Shown: positions 42,150-52,769, numbered from the stretch's first letter. The stretch: 64,000 bases of DNA from Bacteroidia bacterium (GCA_025454955.1 JALONL010000021.1:1-64000); one strand, 5' to 3'. Program-made: numbers and translations. Notes: generated by a model from the letters alone, not told the origin.

Positions 42150-43213
42150 TTTCTTCGTCTGAAATAGTAAAGCAAACCGGCCACCAGCACCAGCATGGCG
42201 CCGCACAATTCCCAGAAACCAAGCGGGTTGTTTTTTCCGGGCAGCACTTCGAAATTCATTCCATACACACCGGTAAGGAAAGTGAGCGGAACAAAAATGG
42301 TAGTGATAATGGTGAGTGTTTTCATTACCTCGTTCATGCGGTTGCTTACGCTGGAGAGGTAAAGATCCATCATGCCCGAAAGCAGGTCGCGGTAGGTTTC
42401 CACGGTATCAATTACGCGTATGGCGTGGTCGTGTGCATCGCGCAGGTAGATATAGGTGTTTTCGGATAAGAGCGAAGACTCGGTGCGTTGCATGAGGCTC
42501 AGCAGTTCGCGCATGGGCCATACGGCTTTGCGTATGTGTACCATTTGCCGCTTTAAGGTGTGCAGCGCGTTGAGTGTGGCAGGACGCGGATTCTGAAGCA
42601 TGATGTCTTCGAGATGCTCCACATCGTCGCCAATTTCTTCGAGAATATCGAAATACGAATCCACCACGGCATCAATAAGCGCGTAGCAGAGATAATCGGC
42701 AGCGCATTTGCGCACACGGCCTTTGCCTTGTCTTATGCGTGTGCGGATAATATCAAACACATCGCCGCTTTCGGCTTCCTGAAAGGAAAGTACGGTGTTG
42801 TTGTTGAGCAGGAGTATGGTGAGCTGTTCGGTAATGAACCGGTCTTCGTCGGTTTTTGCGTGATCGTCGTGTGTGTAAATCATTTTCATGATGCACACGG
42901 CGTAGTTGTCGTAATCTTCGTATTTGGCGCGCTGGTTGGTGTTTACAATATCTTCCTGCGTGAGCGGGTGAATGTTGAACCGGTTGCAGATTTCTTCCAC
43001 CAATGCGGTGTCGTGAACGCCGTCCACATTAATCCAGCGCACCATGCCTTCGTGCGAGCTGAGAATACAGTCGGAGAAGTTGACGAAAGATTCTTCGTGT
43101 ACTTCTTTTTCGTTGTATTCGATGAGCGAAATGCGCACGGCTTTGCTGGCCTCGCGGCCCACATAGAGCAATGTGCCGGGCGGCGCGCCCGATTTTTCGG
43201 AGAGTTGCATCAT
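42140..43213 (-). CDS. corA: Magnesium/cobalt transporter CorA
   Basis: A 357-residue inner-membrane divalent-cation channel. The long N-terminal cytoplasmic domain has the CorA features (HPLTQEDIVNTNQRAKYEDYDNY split across the HPLT motif and a long helix). The two C-terminal membrane helices follow, with the selectivity motif GMNF in GVYGMNFEVLPG between them. The C-terminus RRRKWL is positively charged, as usual. The start MMQLSEKSGAPPG is the first plausible ATG. It follows rsmI by 57 bases. Confidence 0.95.
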   Translation of the reverse strand: MMQLSEKSGAPPGTLLYVGREASKAVRISLIEYNEKEVHEESFVNFSDCILSSHEGMVRWINVDGVHDTALVEEICNRFNIHPLTQEDIVNTNQRAKYEDYDNYAVCIMKMIYTHDDHAKTDEDRFITEQLTILLLNNNTVLSFQEAESGDVFDIIRTRIRQGKGRVRKCAADYLCYALIDAVVDSYFDILEEIGDDVEHLEDIMLQNPRPATLNALHTLKRQMVHIRKAVWPMRELLSLMQRTESSLLSENTYIYLRDAHDHAIRVIDTVETYRDLLSGMMDLYLSSVSNRMNEVMKTLTIITTIFVPLTFLTGVYGMNFEVLPGKNNPLGFWELCGAMLVLVAGLLYYFRRRKWL

Positions 43214-43270
43214 CCGTTCAGTGAGAAGGTGGTTTTACGAATATACGAAGCCGGGAGGTATGCGCGGCTT

Positions 43271-43975
43271 CTATTCGTCAGTTTCATTGTCGGTATCTTC
43301 GTGGCCGGTGTTTCCGCCCACCACAATTACAATTTCGCCTTTTACGGTTTTGCTTTCAAAGTGTGCTTTGGCTTCGGCCAGTGTGCCGCGGAAAGTTTCT
43401 TCGTGCAGTTTGGTGAGTTCGCGGCACACGGCGGTGGGGCGTGTGGGGCCGAGGTGTTCGGCCAGTTCGGCGAGGGCTTTCACTAAGCGGAAAGGCGATT
43501 CGTACAGCACGAGTGTGCGGGTTTCGCCGGCCAATGCACGGAGGCGGGTTTGACGGCCTTTTTTCTGCGGCAGAAAGCCCACAAACACAAACTGATCGCA
43601 TGGCAGGCCCGATTGCACCAGTGCAGGCACAAATGCCGTGGGCCCGGGCAGACACTCCACATGCACACCTGCCCGCACACAGGCGCGAACCAGCAGGAAG
43701 CCGGGGTCGGAAATGCCGGGTGTGCCTGCATCGGTAATGAGTGCCACGGTTTGGCCGGCTTCGATGCGGGCGGCAATGTCTTCTACGGTGCGGTGTTCGT
43801 TGTGCTGGTGGTGCGCCTGCAACGGACGACGAATATCATAATGCTGCAGTAATTTCGATGAAGTGCGTGTGTCTTCGCACAAAATCAGATCGGCCTCTTT
43901 GAGCACACGAATGGCGCGGAGAGTAATGTCTTCGAGATTGCCTACGGGCGTGGGAACCAGATAAAGTGCTGACAT
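43271..43975 (-). CDS. rsmI: 16S rRNA (cytidine(1402)-2'-O)-methyltransferase
   Basis: A 234-residue tetrapyrrole-methylase-fold enzyme that 2'-O-methylates C1402 of 16S rRNA in the decoding centre using SAM. Family blocks: LYLVPTPVGNLEDITLRAIRVL at the start, LCEDTRTSSKLL, ALITDAGTPGISDPG, LPGPTAFVPALVQSGLP, and LYESPFRLVKAL with CRELTKLHEE. Length is slightly short because the C-terminal helical extension of some relatives is absent, as is common in Bacteroidota. It begins 43 bases after the LytTR regulator stop. Confidence 0.95.
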   Translation of the reverse strand: MSALYLVPTPVGNLEDITLRAIRVLKEADLILCEDTRTSSKLLQHYDIRRPLQAHHQHNEHRTVEDIAARIEAGQTVALITDAGTPGISDPGFLLVRACVRAGVHVECLPGPTAFVPALVQSGLPCDQFVFVGFLPQKKGRQTRLRALAGETRTLVLYESPFRLVKALAELAEHLGPTRPTAVCRELTKLHEETFRGTLAEAKAHFESKTVKGEIVIVVGGNTGHEDTDNETDE

Positions 43976-44018
43976 GGCGGCGGCGTTGCTCGGGCAAATA
44001 TACCGCTTTGCGCGGTGT

Positions 44019-44789
44019 TCAGCGTTTTATGAAGCTGATGCGGTTCATGAGGTCGTCGATGCGGTCGGGCGAAACAGACACCTGCATGCCGTTTTTCATA
44101 AGCAGGTAGCCGCCGTCGGATTTTACGTACTCGGCAATGTGCTGGATGTTTACGATGTACGATTTATGGCAGCGGTAAAACGGCGAATTGGGCTCGAACC
44201 CGTCTTCGAAATTTTTCAGTGTGCGGCTTACCACCAGCTGTGCCTCGTCGGTGAAATAAATTTCGGTGTACGAACTGTCGGCTTTGAGGCACACAATGCT
44301 TTGCGGATCGATAAACTTGATGGCATTTCCGCTGGGCACGGCAATTCGGCCGGGGCTTTGCGGTGCAAGGTTTTCGCGCAGGGCCGAATACTCGACCATT
44401 CGTGTGGCGTTTTCGCGCGTTTTGCGCAGGAAACGGTCAACCGACTCGCGCAGTTCGGTGGTGGAAATGGGTTTAAGCAAATAGTCGATGGCCGAAAGCT
44501 TAAATGCCCTTATGGCATAATTGTTATAGGCCGTGGTGAAGATAATTTCAAACCCTATTTCATCGTCGTTGAAGAAGTCGAGCAGCTCAAGTCCACTGTG
44601 TCCCGGCATTTCTATGTCGAGAAAAATAAGTTTGGGTTGCAACCGTCTTATGGCTTTTACCCCATTGGGAAGGTCTTCGGTTTCGGCCACAATTTCTATT
44701 TCGGGAGCTACTTCGCCCAGCAGCCCGCGAAGCAGTGAACGTGCGCGTACTTCATCGTCGATAATTATTGCTGAATATTTTTCTGACAT
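44019..44789 (-). CDS. LytTR-family response regulator
   Basis: A 256-residue two-component regulator. The receiver domain (1-120) has the acidic pair IIDDE and the phosphoacceptor Asp in KLIFLDIEMPGHSG, then the Thr in IIFTTAY and the Lys in DYLLKPI. A LytTR DNA-binding domain follows (~150-255; SIVCLKADSSYTEIYF, VSRTLKNFEDGF, FYRCHKSYIVNIQHI, LLMKNGMQVSVSPDR). It starts 12 bases from the histidine kinase stop and is surely its partner. The ATG at 44789 is preferred over one five codons upstream. Confidence 0.95.
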   Translation of the reverse strand: MSEKYSAIIIDDEVRARSLLRGLLGEVAPEIEIVAETEDLPNGVKAIRRLQPKLIFLDIEMPGHSGLELLDFFNDDEIGFEIIFTTAYNNYAIRAFKLSAIDYLLKPISTTELRESVDRFLRKTRENATRMVEYSALRENLAPQSPGRIAVPSGNAIKFIDPQSIVCLKADSSYTEIYFTDEAQLVVSRTLKNFEDGFEPNSPFYRCHKSYIVNIQHIAEYVKSDGGYLLMKNGMQVSVSPDRIDDLMNRISFIKR

Positions 44790-44800
44790 GTGTATGTGGT

Positions 44801-47674
44801 TCAAATGGGAATGGTGATGGTAACGGTTGTACCCGAAGGATGGCCGTGATCGTCCGTCTTATCAACATATTCCACCCCTAATTTATTGGTGCGGCCTTTG
44901 TTGAGGAGTTCGAGGCGTTTCTGGTTGGCTTCGCTCGAAAACGACTCGTGGTGTTCGCTGCGGATGCGGTTGAGTTCCATGGAGCGCTTGCGGCCAATGC
45001 CATTGTCGTTTATCTCTACAATGAGCAATTGCTGCTCGCGCGAGAAACGCAGCGTAAGTTTCTTTTTTCCTTTCTTATGCAAAAGCCCGTGTTTCACGGC
45101 ATTTTCCACGTAAGGCTGCAAAAGCATGGGCGGAATACGGATAAGTTCTTTGTCCACATTTTCGTCGAACTTCAGTTCAAAACTGAAATCTTCGGTAAAC
45201 CTGGCTTTTTCCAGCTCCAGATAAAGTTGCAGTGCATCGGTTTCCTCGCTCAGCGTCACCACATCGCGCCCCGACATTTCGAGCACCATGCGGGTGAGTT
45301 TCGAAAATTTCGAGAGGTAGTTTCCCGCATTCTGCCTGTCGTTTTCGAATATATACGACTGAATGGTGTTGAGCGCATTGAAAAAGAAATGCGGATTCAT
45401 CTGCGAGCGAATGGCGGTGAGCACCGAACGGTCGAAATTGCGTTCGAGTTCGAGGCGTTCGGTTATTTCGCGGTTTTTCTTTTCCTGCGCCTTCAGTAAA
45501 TATCGGTAGCCAAAGAAAATCAACAGAATACCAATAACTGACGCCACAATATAGGTTACCGGATGCTGCCACCATTTGGGCGCAATCTTAAACCGGATGG
45601 TGCTGATGGTGGGGCCGTTTTCGTTTCCGTACCTGAACTCAAGAATATACACACCCGAGGCCAGACCGGCCAGTTTCAATATTCTGCTGCCCGGATCGCA
45701 TTTCACCCATTCGCGGTTGTTGAGGCGGTAATATAATTCGGTGATGGAAACCGGGCTGTATGAAAGAATGGAGTAGCTAATATCAATTTCCTGCTGATCG
45801 CTGCCCAGTTCCATCAACTGTTTGGTGTTGGTGCGGATACCGTTTGCAAAAATGGAATTTATGATAAAGGGCGGGTTCGATACTTCGGTTATTCCGGGAG
45901 TATATTTCAGCATCAGCAACCCTTCGGGAGTGGCCAGCATAATTTTTGACTGGTAATACTCCACATCGAAAATATCCGATGCATTGGTTTTTATTATCGT
46001 AGTGCCTTTTCCGTATTTGTTTACATCAAGAATAATGAGCGTACCGGCGCGCACCATAATGAGAATACTTCCGAAACTGTATAGCTGCTCAATTTGTCCG
46101 GGCACCTGAAACCGTCCGCTGAGTTTTTCCATTTTCAGGTTGGAGCCAATACAAATAAGGTCGCCGTTTACGGTTAATCCGTAAAGCATATTTTTAATTG
46201 CCCGTATTTTCCGGCACACAATAGATTCGTTATTGTGCTTAACCTCGCGCATGCCCGCAGGAGTAATCTGAAATATTCCCTGATTGGTGGCAATCCATGC
46301 CTGTTGGCGGTTTTCCGTTACCGCCACATCGCGCCCGCGCAAATTGCCGGTCATTCGGGTTACTTCATAGGAGCCTTCTTTCGTAGTCGGGTATTTTCCA
46401 AAACAATAATCCCAAATCGGGTCGGGTTCATTGCCAATTCTCATCATTCCATTGAATCCCGAACCGGCATACACCGCATACGATTTACTGAGCGATGCAA
46501 TTCCTTTTATTGCCGCATCTCTTGTAATCACTGGTTTGCCGTTTCTCAGCGCAAGAAAGCCCTGAGAGTGGGTATAAAAAATCAATCCCGAAGCAGTGTC
46601 GCATTTAAGCATATATATCGCCTGCGCATTCATTACCGGCATGGGTTGTACATTACCCAAAGGCGGCAGAGGCATAAACACACCGCCACCCGAACGAATT
46701 GCGCAGTAAAGCGTATCGTGCATGATTTCCATTTGCACGGGCACATTGTCTTTGAGCAGGAGTTGCTGGTCAAAATCATGTACCAGCAGCATGGCATTGT
46801 CTTTAGAACCGAACCAGTAATTGTTTTGCCTGTCTTTCATCATACAGGTCATCAGTTCTTTTTGAAACAAAGGCTGGTCTTTGTTTATCGGAGTACCGTC
46901 GGCGGTATAAATGAAAATTCCCTGATCGGTAAAAAACCAGAACCTGTTATCGCAAAACTCTTCCGAATGAATAAAACTCTGCGGCAATTCAAAAGCCTCT
47001 TCAAAAAATTTACCATTGAACCGGTATGCTTTCTTGGGCCCGGTAATGCGTGGCAGCAGCAATAAATCGCCATTGGGCGAACTTACTATGGAACCTGCTT
47101 TGGGGCTTACGGGCAGCGGATATGTTGTTAACTCACCTTCGGGACTAACAACATACAGCGAATCGGCAATCAGGCAAAGATTATCGAAGTACTGAGTGGA
47201 ATTTACAAGAAACTGAAATTTCAGCCTGACACTTTTTTTTATTTCCAGTGTTTTTAGATCATATACGTCCACACCATTGTTTGCCGGAACAATAATTGAG
47301 TTTTTGGTCAGTGCATATTCCAGACTGCCTGCGGGCTGACGTTGTTTGGGAAGGGTAAACAGCGAATCGTTTTGCACATAATGCAGCCAGCCGTCGAATG
47401 TAGTGTACCAGATACGTCCGTACTGATCTTCCCGCAGGCATGAGCCTGCAGGCGGGCGTTGCAGGCTAAGCGGGTAGGTTTGAAACACAAAACCGTCGTA
47501 CCGGCAAAGCCCTGCTCCGGTGCCCATCCAGATAAAACCTTTGCTGTCCTGAAGTATGGAATAAATTTCGTTGGAAGGCAAACCATTCCGTTTGGTAATG
47601 GGAATACCATAGGGATCCTGTGCCGGGAGCAGCGACACACACAGCAACGCAATGATGCACAGGACAGCCTTCAT
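44801..47674 (-). CDS. Two-component propeller sensor histidine kinase (LytS-like)
   Basis: A 957-residue membrane kinase. The signal peptide (ending LLPAQ) is followed by an extracytoplasmic two-component regulator propeller (~20-620; NEIYSILQDSKGFIWMGTGAGL), a Y_Y_Y beta-sandwich (~640-725), a membrane helix (~730-755) and a LytS-type kinase. The dimerisation helix has SQMNPHFFFNALNTIQSYIF with the phosphorylatable His near residue 760. The ATPase domain has PPMLLQPYVENAVKHGLLHK and INDNGIGRKRS. The ligand of the propeller is unknown; related hybrid systems often sense polysaccharide fragments. A TATCTTTA box lies 5 bases before the start. Confidence 0.93.
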   Translation of the reverse strand: MKAVLCIIALLCVSLLPAQDPYGIPITKRNGLPSNEIYSILQDSKGFIWMGTGAGLCRYDGFVFQTYPLSLQRPPAGSCLREDQYGRIWYTTFDGWLHYVQNDSLFTLPKQRQPAGSLEYALTKNSIIVPANNGVDVYDLKTLEIKKSVRLKFQFLVNSTQYFDNLCLIADSLYVVSPEGELTTYPLPVSPKAGSIVSSPNGDLLLLPRITGPKKAYRFNGKFFEEAFELPQSFIHSEEFCDNRFWFFTDQGIFIYTADGTPINKDQPLFQKELMTCMMKDRQNNYWFGSKDNAMLLVHDFDQQLLLKDNVPVQMEIMHDTLYCAIRSGGGVFMPLPPLGNVQPMPVMNAQAIYMLKCDTASGLIFYTHSQGFLALRNGKPVITRDAAIKGIASLSKSYAVYAGSGFNGMMRIGNEPDPIWDYCFGKYPTTKEGSYEVTRMTGNLRGRDVAVTENRQQAWIATNQGIFQITPAGMREVKHNNESIVCRKIRAIKNMLYGLTVNGDLICIGSNLKMEKLSGRFQVPGQIEQLYSFGSILIMVRAGTLIILDVNKYGKGTTIIKTNASDIFDVEYYQSKIMLATPEGLLMLKYTPGITEVSNPPFIINSIFANGIRTNTKQLMELGSDQQEIDISYSILSYSPVSITELYYRLNNREWVKCDPGSRILKLAGLASGVYILEFRYGNENGPTISTIRFKIAPKWWQHPVTYIVASVIGILLIFFGYRYLLKAQEKKNREITERLELERNFDRSVLTAIRSQMNPHFFFNALNTIQSYIFENDRQNAGNYLSKFSKLTRMVLEMSGRDVVTLSEETDALQLYLELEKARFTEDFSFELKFDENVDKELIRIPPMLLQPYVENAVKHGLLHKKGKKKLTLRFSREQQLLIVEINDNGIGRKRSMELNRIRSEHHESFSSEANQKRLELLNKGRTNKLGVEYVDKTDDHGHPSGTTVTITIPI

Positions 47675-47679
47675 GCGCG

Positions 47680-47687
47680 TAAAGATA
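47680..47687 (-). promoter_or_regulatory. Probable -7 box of the kinase-regulator operon
   Basis: TATCTTTA on the minus strand (one mismatch to TAnnTTTG), immediately before the kinase ATG. This may drive the long leftward run 47674-38303. Confidence 0.45.
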
Positions 47688-47897
47688 AAATTGCCTGCGG
47701 GCTTTCGCAGTGCGGGTTAGTAAAAACCGGTTCTCAACGTGTAAATGAACCATTGCGGCGTATATGGGCTGTATTGCCGTTCCCGGAGTATTCACGGAAA
47801 ATGTATTTTAACTTACCCGAAACGGTCTTTTGTTAACCGGTGTTGCCAAATTTAGTTTTGGATATTAATATTGCGCCCGATTTCTCCTTAAACCAAT

Positions 47898-49781
47898 ATG
47901 ATGAAAAAATTACCCTTACTTTCTGGTATTGCCCTGCTCACTTTTTCAGGTATTCAGGCGCAAACCACAGTGGGCGGCCCGGCTATGCTGGTTGATTCGC
48001 TCACATTCACCGGGGCATTGCAAACCTATACTGTGCCCTGTGGTGTAACCAATATTATTATTGATGCTTATGGCGCACAGGGTGGAAACGGCGCGGTGGG
48101 CGGCAACAGTTCGGCCGGCGGTGCCGGCGGACGTGGCGGGTATGCTTCGGGCACGCTGAGCGTAACTCCCGGCCAGGTGCTGTTTATTACTGTAGGCGGT
48201 CAGGGCACTGCACCCTCAGGCGGGTTTAATGGCGGCGGCAATGGCGGCAACCAGAACTCCGGCGGCGGCGGCGGTGCTACCGACGTGCGCGTAAACTCTT
48301 CCAACGTAGCCGACCGTGTGCTTGTGGCCGGCGGCGGCGGCGGTGGCGGACGCGGCGGCTGCGAGCAGGCTATAGTAAATGGAGGCAATGGCGGCAACGG
48401 CGGCGGCGGCAACGGGGCCAATGGTGTGGATGCTCCCACGTCAAATGGCGTGGCCGGTGGCGGTTTTGGCGGCAACGGTGCCAATGGCGGCGGAGCCGGT
48501 ATCGGTTGCGGCGGATTCCTGGGCCAGCCTGGCATTACCAGCATCAACGAAATTGGCGGTAATGGCGGCAACGGACAAACCTGCTGCTGCTTTAACGCGG
48601 CTTCTATTCCCGGCGGCGGCGGCGGTGGCGGCGGCTACCTGGGCGGTGGCGGCGGTGGCGGCGGTTCGGCCGGAACTACAGGCTGCTCGGGCAACGACAA
48701 AGGCGGCGGCGGCGGCGGTGCCGGTGGCTCAAACTACAATGCCGGTATGACCTCGGCAGGTACAATGACAGCCGGCGTTCGCACAGGTAACGGTGCCGTG
48801 TACATTTACTATTCCGATCCTACTCCCACACTGCCAGTTTTCACCACTACCACAAACACGGTTTGCCCCGGCAACCAGATCAACGTGTCTGTGAATGCGG
48901 TGGCCAATGCAAACAACTACGTGTGGGCAGCCACCGGCGGCCTCGTAATTAACAGCGGCAACGGCACCACCACCGTAAACGTAACAGCCAATGCGGCCGG
49001 TACATTAACGGTATATGCCGCCGACACGGTGTGCAACCGTCAGGGTCCTGCCGCAATTTACAGCCTCAACACCTTTGCTGCTCCCGTGGTAACTGTTGCC
49101 GCCGGCTCATCGGCCATTTGTTCGGGTTCATCAGACACACTTACTGCCTCAGGCGGCAACACCTATCTCTGGTCTGATAATTCTACCACCTCATCCATCG
49201 TTGTATCGCCCACAACTACCACCACTTACACCGTGGTGGCATACAGCACCGATCTCTGCACCGATACGGCTGCCATTACGGTAAACGTAAACGCACTGCC
49301 GGTTGTCACACTCGCGCTTAACCAGTCAATTATTTGCCTCGACGATGCACCGCTTACACTCAGCGGCGGTTCGCCCGCAGGCGGTACATATTCGGGCACG
49401 GCCGTAAGCAATTCTATTTTCAATCCGGCCACCGCAGGCGTGGGCACTTCAGCCATTACTTATGTTTACACTGATACCAACGGCTGCACCAACAGCGCAG
49501 TTCAAAGCATCACCGTATCGCCCTGCACAGGCGTGGCCGAAGCCGACAACACCGGCTTTACCCTCATGCCCAATCCGGCAGCCTCGTTCATCAACCTGAA
49601 CTGGACTGAGAATGTAAACACGGTTATTATTGTCGATATCCGCGGCCGCGAGGTGTTTACCCAAAATGTAAGCAACCGCAATACACTCACGGTTGATTTG
49701 CAGCAGCTTCCGGCAGGTACTTACTCGGTGCGTTTCATTGGTAATGAAATTGTATCGCAGCGTACTTTTGTGAAACAGTAA
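47898..49781 (+). CDS. T9SS-secreted glycine-rich protein with Ig/PKD-like domain
   Basis: A 627-residue protein with signal peptide (ending GIQAQ). Residues ~35-300 are a glycine-rich domain with GGNGGNGGGGNG-type tracts and pairs of Cys (CGGFLG, QTCCCF, TTGCSG), resembling Gly-rich surface domains that form sheets or filaments. Two or three PKD/Ig-like modules follow at ~310-545 (NTVCPGNQINVSVNAVANANNYVWAA split by Cys; AICSGSSDTLTASGGNTYLWSD). The T9SS type A tail is at ~550-627 (LMPNPAASFINLNW, DIRGREVF, PAGTYSVRFI). Probably an extracellular adhesive or matrix protein. The first of two adjacent ATGs is used. Confidence 0.85.
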   Translation: MMKKLPLLSGIALLTFSGIQAQTTVGGPAMLVDSLTFTGALQTYTVPCGVTNIIIDAYGAQGGNGAVGGNSSAGGAGGRGGYASGTLSVTPGQVLFITVGGQGTAPSGGFNGGGNGGNQNSGGGGGATDVRVNSSNVADRVLVAGGGGGGGRGGCEQAIVNGGNGGNGGGGNGANGVDAPTSNGVAGGGFGGNGANGGGAGIGCGGFLGQPGITSINEIGGNGGNGQTCCCFNAASIPGGGGGGGGYLGGGGGGGGSAGTTGCSGNDKGGGGGGAGGSNYNAGMTSAGTMTAGVRTGNGAVYIYYSDPTPTLPVFTTTTNTVCPGNQINVSVNAVANANNYVWAATGGLVINSGNGTTTVNVTANAAGTLTVYAADTVCNRQGPAAIYSLNTFAAPVVTVAAGSSAICSGSSDTLTASGGNTYLWSDNSTTSSIVVSPTTTTTYTVVAYSTDLCTDTAAITVNVNALPVVTLALNQSIICLDDAPLTLSGGSPAGGTYSGTAVSNSIFNPATAGVGTSAITYVYTDTNGCTNSAVQSITVSPCTGVAEADNTGFTLMPNPAASFINLNWTENVNTVIIVDIRGREVFTQNVSNRNTLTVDLQQLPAGTYSVRFIGNEIVSQRTFVKQ

Positions 49782-49804
49782 TTGCAGAACGCATAAACCC
49801 ATGA

Positions 49805-49845
49805 ATAAAAAAACCGGCTGCACTGAATATGTGTAGCTGGTTTTT
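49805..49845 (+). terminator. Probable terminator after the glycine-rich gene
   Basis: AAAAACCGGCT and AGCTGGTTTTT form an imperfect stem with one G-T pair, followed by TATTTG. Confidence 0.5.
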
Positions 49846-49924
49846 ATTTGTTGATTATTACCCCATAATTACCTCTTCCCGCATTTAATTAACCACCGCG
49901 ATTATAATAAAGGTTAGTAAAAAC

Positions 49925-49962
49925 AAAACCGGCTGTTTCATATTGCAGAAACAGCCGGTTTT
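49925..49962. terminator. Terminator of the sdhCAB operon
   Basis: AAAACCGGCTGTTTC and GAAACAGCCGGTTTT form a 15-bp perfect stem with an eight-base loop, with T-rich flank on the minus strand. It lies 16 bases past the sdhB stop. Confidence 0.8.
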
Positions 49963-49978
49963 ATTGAGGACAAAGAAA

Positions 49979-50737
49979 TTACTTCTTCAGTGTAGCCATC
50001 AGATACTCGCGGTTCATACGGGCAATGTTGGCGAGCGAAATTTCTTTGGGGCATTCCACTTCGCACGAACCGGTGTTGGTGCAGTTTCCGAAACCGGCTT
50101 CGTCCATGGTTTTTACCATGTTCAGCACGCGGTCGGTGCGTTCGGCCTGGCCCTGGGGCAGCAGCGCAAACTGCGATACTTTGGCTGATACAAACAGCAT
50201 GGCCGACGAGTTTTTGCACGAGGCCACGCAGGCGCCGCAGCCAATGCAGGCGGCAGCCTCAAACGAAGCATCGGCATCGTCTTTGGGAATGGGAAGCGCG
50301 TTGGCATCCTGCGCATTGCCGGTGTTTACCGATACAAAGCCGCCCGAAGCAATGATCTTGTCGAATGAGGTACGGTCAACCACGAGGTCTTTAATTACCG
50401 GGAATGCCTTGGCGCGCCAGGGTTCTACGGTAATGGTATCGCCGTCTTTAAACGAGCGCATGTGCAACTGGCAGGTAGTAGTGCCTTTCATGGGGCCGTG
50501 TGCGCGGCCGTTTATGTACATGCTGCACATGCCGCATATACCTTCGCGGCAGTCGTGGTCGAATGCAATGGGCTCGTCGCCGGTGTTTATGAGCTGCTCG
50601 TTAAGTACGTCGAACATTTCGAGGAACGACATATCGGGCGAAACGTCTTTTACATTGTAAGTAACGAATTTGCCCTTATCGTTGGCGTTTTGCTGGCGCC
50701 ACACTTTGAGTGTAAGGTTCATGCCTTTATGTTCCAT
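49979..50737 (-). CDS. sdhB: Succinate dehydrogenase/fumarate reductase iron-sulfur subunit
   Basis: A 252-residue subunit carrying three clusters. The [2Fe-2S] plant-type site is CREGICGMC plus a later Cys; the [4Fe-4S] and [3Fe-4S] sites are [11 protein letters not shown] and the [12 protein letters not shown] blocks. It passes electrons from the flavoprotein to the membrane quinone site. The start [15 protein letters not shown] is used; the next Met could also serve. It is third of the operon, 13 bases after sdhA. Confidence 0.96.
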   Translation of the reverse strand: MEHKGMNLTLKVWRQQNANDKGKFVTYNVKDVSPDMSFLEMFDVLNEQLINTGDEPIAFDHDCREGICGMCSMYINGRAHGPMKGTTTCQLHMRSFKDGDTITVEPWRAKAFPVIKDLVVDRTSFDKIIASGGFVSVNTGNAQDANALPIPKDDADASFEAAACIGCGACVASCKNSSAMLFVSAKVSQFALLPQGQAERTDRVLNMVKTMDEAGFGNCTNTGSCEVECPKEISLANIARMNREYLMATLKK

Positions 50738-50750
50738 AGCGGTAATGTTC

Positions 50751-52733
50751 TTACTTGTAGTTGCGTTGTGAGGGCTTGATGCGCTCGTATTTCAGTTCTT
50801 CCTTGTGCAGTTCGTAGTTGTTGGTGCTTTTGTATTCCCAGGCAGCTACGTACATGTAGGTATCGTCGTGGCGCATGGCCTCGCCTTCTTCGGTCTGGTG
50901 CTCTTCGCGGAAATGTCCGCCGCACGATTCTTCGCGGTTGAGTGCGTCGAGGCACATGAGTTCGCCGAGTTCGAGGAAATCAGCCACGCGGCAGGCTTTT
51001 TCGAGTTCGGGATTGAGGCCGCTGGCGGTGCCGGGTATGCGCACATCGCTCCAGAATTCTTTCTGCAGTTTGCGGATTTCATCAATCGCCCACTGCAAAC
51101 CTTCCTTGCTGCGCGCCATGCCGCATTTGTCCCACATAATTTTGCCGAGGCGTTTGTGGAAATGGTCAACCGATTTGGTGCCTTTAATATTCATCAGTTT
51201 GTTGATGAGTTCGGCAGTTTCTTTTTCGGCGGCCATAAACTCGGGGCTGTTTATGTCGGCGGCTTTGTCGCGGATCTGGCTGCTGAGGTAGCTGCCAATG
51301 GTGTAGGGAATTACGAAATAGCCGTCGGCCAGTCCCTGCATGAGTGCCGAAGCACCGAGGCGGTTTGCACCGTGGTCGGAGAAGTTGGCTTCGCCCAATG
51401 CGTAGAGGCCGGGAATGGTCGTCATAAGTTCATAATCCACCCAGAGGCCGCCCATGGTGTAGTGTACGGCGGGGTAAATGCGCATGGGCATTTCGTAGGG
51501 ATTTTCGTCGGTAATCTTTTCGTACATATCGAAAAGGTTACCATACTTTTCCTTCACTACGTCTTTGCCAAGCTGGATAATGCGCTCGTGTGTGGGATTG
51601 CTTTCGCCGAGTTTGCTGGCCTGTTGTTTGCCGTAGCGTTCAATGGCCGAAGCATAATCGAGGTAAACGGCCATTTTGGAAGCGCCCACGCCGTAGCCGG
51701 CATCGCAGCGTTCTTTGGCGGCGCGTGAGGCTACGTCGCGCGGAACGAGGTTGCCGAAAGCCGGGTAACGGCGCTCAAGAAAATAATCGCGTTCTTCTTC
51801 CGGAATTTCGTTGGGTTTGCGTGTATCGCCCTGTTTCTTGGGCACCCAGATGCGGCCGTCGTTACGCAGCGACTCAGACATGAGTGTGAGTTTCGACTGG
51901 TGATCGCCCGAAACGGGGATGCAGGTGGGGTGAATTTGAGTAAAGCAGGGGTTGCCAAAGTAGGCTCCGCGTTTGTGTGCTTTCCATGCGGCGGTTACGT
52001 TCGAGCCCATTGCGTTGGTGGAAAGGAAAAACACGTTGCCGTAGCCGCCGGTGCAAAGCAGTACAGCGTGGCCCGAGTGGCGTTCGAGTTCGCCGGTAAC
52101 CATGTTGCGGGCAATGATTCCTTTGGCTTTGCCGTCGATCATTACCACGTCCATCATTTCGTGGCGCGAGTACATTTGCGCATTGCCCAAACCTACCTGG
52201 CGTTCGAGTGCGCTGTATGCACCCAGCAGAAGCTGCTGGCCGGTTTGGCCGGCGGCGTAAAATGTGCGCTGCACCTGCGTACCGCCAAAAGAGCGGTTAC
52301 TGAGCAGTCCGCCGTATTCGCGGGCAAAGGGCACACCCTGCGCCACGCACTGGTCGATAATGCTGGTGCTTACTTCGGCCAGGCGGTGTACGTTGGCTTC
52401 GCGGGCGCGGTAGTCGCCGCCTTTAATGGTATCGTAAAACAGGCGCCATACGCTGTCGCCGTCGTTCTGGTAGTTTTTGGCGGCGTTAATTCCGCCCTGT
52501 GCGGCAATGGAGTGTGCGCGGCGCGGGCTGTCCTGAAAGCAGAATACTTTCACCTTATAGCCAAGTTCGGCCAGTGTGGCGGCGGCCGAAGCACCGGCCA
52601 GACCCGATCCCACAACAATAATTTCGAGGCTGCGCTTGTTGGCCGGGTTTACCAGAGCCACTTCCGAACGGTATTTCGTCCATTTCTGCTCCAGTTCGCC
52701 TGCCGGAATTTTCGCGTTGAGTTTGCTGCTCAT
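50751..52733 (-). CDS. sdhA: Succinate dehydrogenase/fumarate reductase flavoprotein subunit
   Basis: A 660-residue catalytic subunit that interconverts succinate and fumarate. The FAD-binding Rossmann motif is [19 protein letters not shown] near 50. The flavin-linking His is in [15 protein letters not shown], and active-site blocks include [13 protein letters not shown] and the [14 protein letters not shown] region. Length and C-terminus match the Bacteroidota type. It overlaps nothing and lies 36 bases after sdhC and 13 before sdhB. Confidence 0.96.
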   Translation of the reverse strand: MSSKLNAKIPAGELEQKWTKYRSEVALVNPANKRSLEIIVVGSGLAGASAAATLAELGYKVKVFCFQDSPRRAHSIAAQGGINAAKNYQNDGDSVWRLFYDTIKGGDYRAREANVHRLAEVSTSIIDQCVAQGVPFAREYGGLLSNRSFGGTQVQRTFYAAGQTGQQLLLGAYSALERQVGLGNAQMYSRHEMMDVVMIDGKAKGIIARNMVTGELERHSGHAVLLCTGGYGNVFFLSTNAMGSNVTAAWKAHKRGAYFGNPCFTQIHPTCIPVSGDHQSKLTLMSESLRNDGRIWVPKKQGDTRKPNEIPEEERDYFLERRYPAFGNLVPRDVASRAAKERCDAGYGVGASKMAVYLDYASAIERYGKQQASKLGESNPTHERIIQLGKDVVKEKYGNLFDMYEKITDENPYEMPMRIYPAVHYTMGGLWVDYELMTTIPGLYALGEANFSDHGANRLGASALMQGLADGYFVIPYTIGSYLSSQIRDKAADINSPEFMAAEKETAELINKLMNIKGTKSVDHFHKRLGKIMWDKCGMARSKEGLQWAIDEIRKLQKEFWSDVRIPGTASGLNPELEKACRVADFLELGELMCLDALNREESCGGHFREEHQTEEGEAMRHDDTYMYVAAWEYKSTNNYELHKEELKYERIKPSQRNYK

Positions 52734-52769
52734 AGTGGTATGATGAATGCGAATGTGCGTTTGGTTGAA

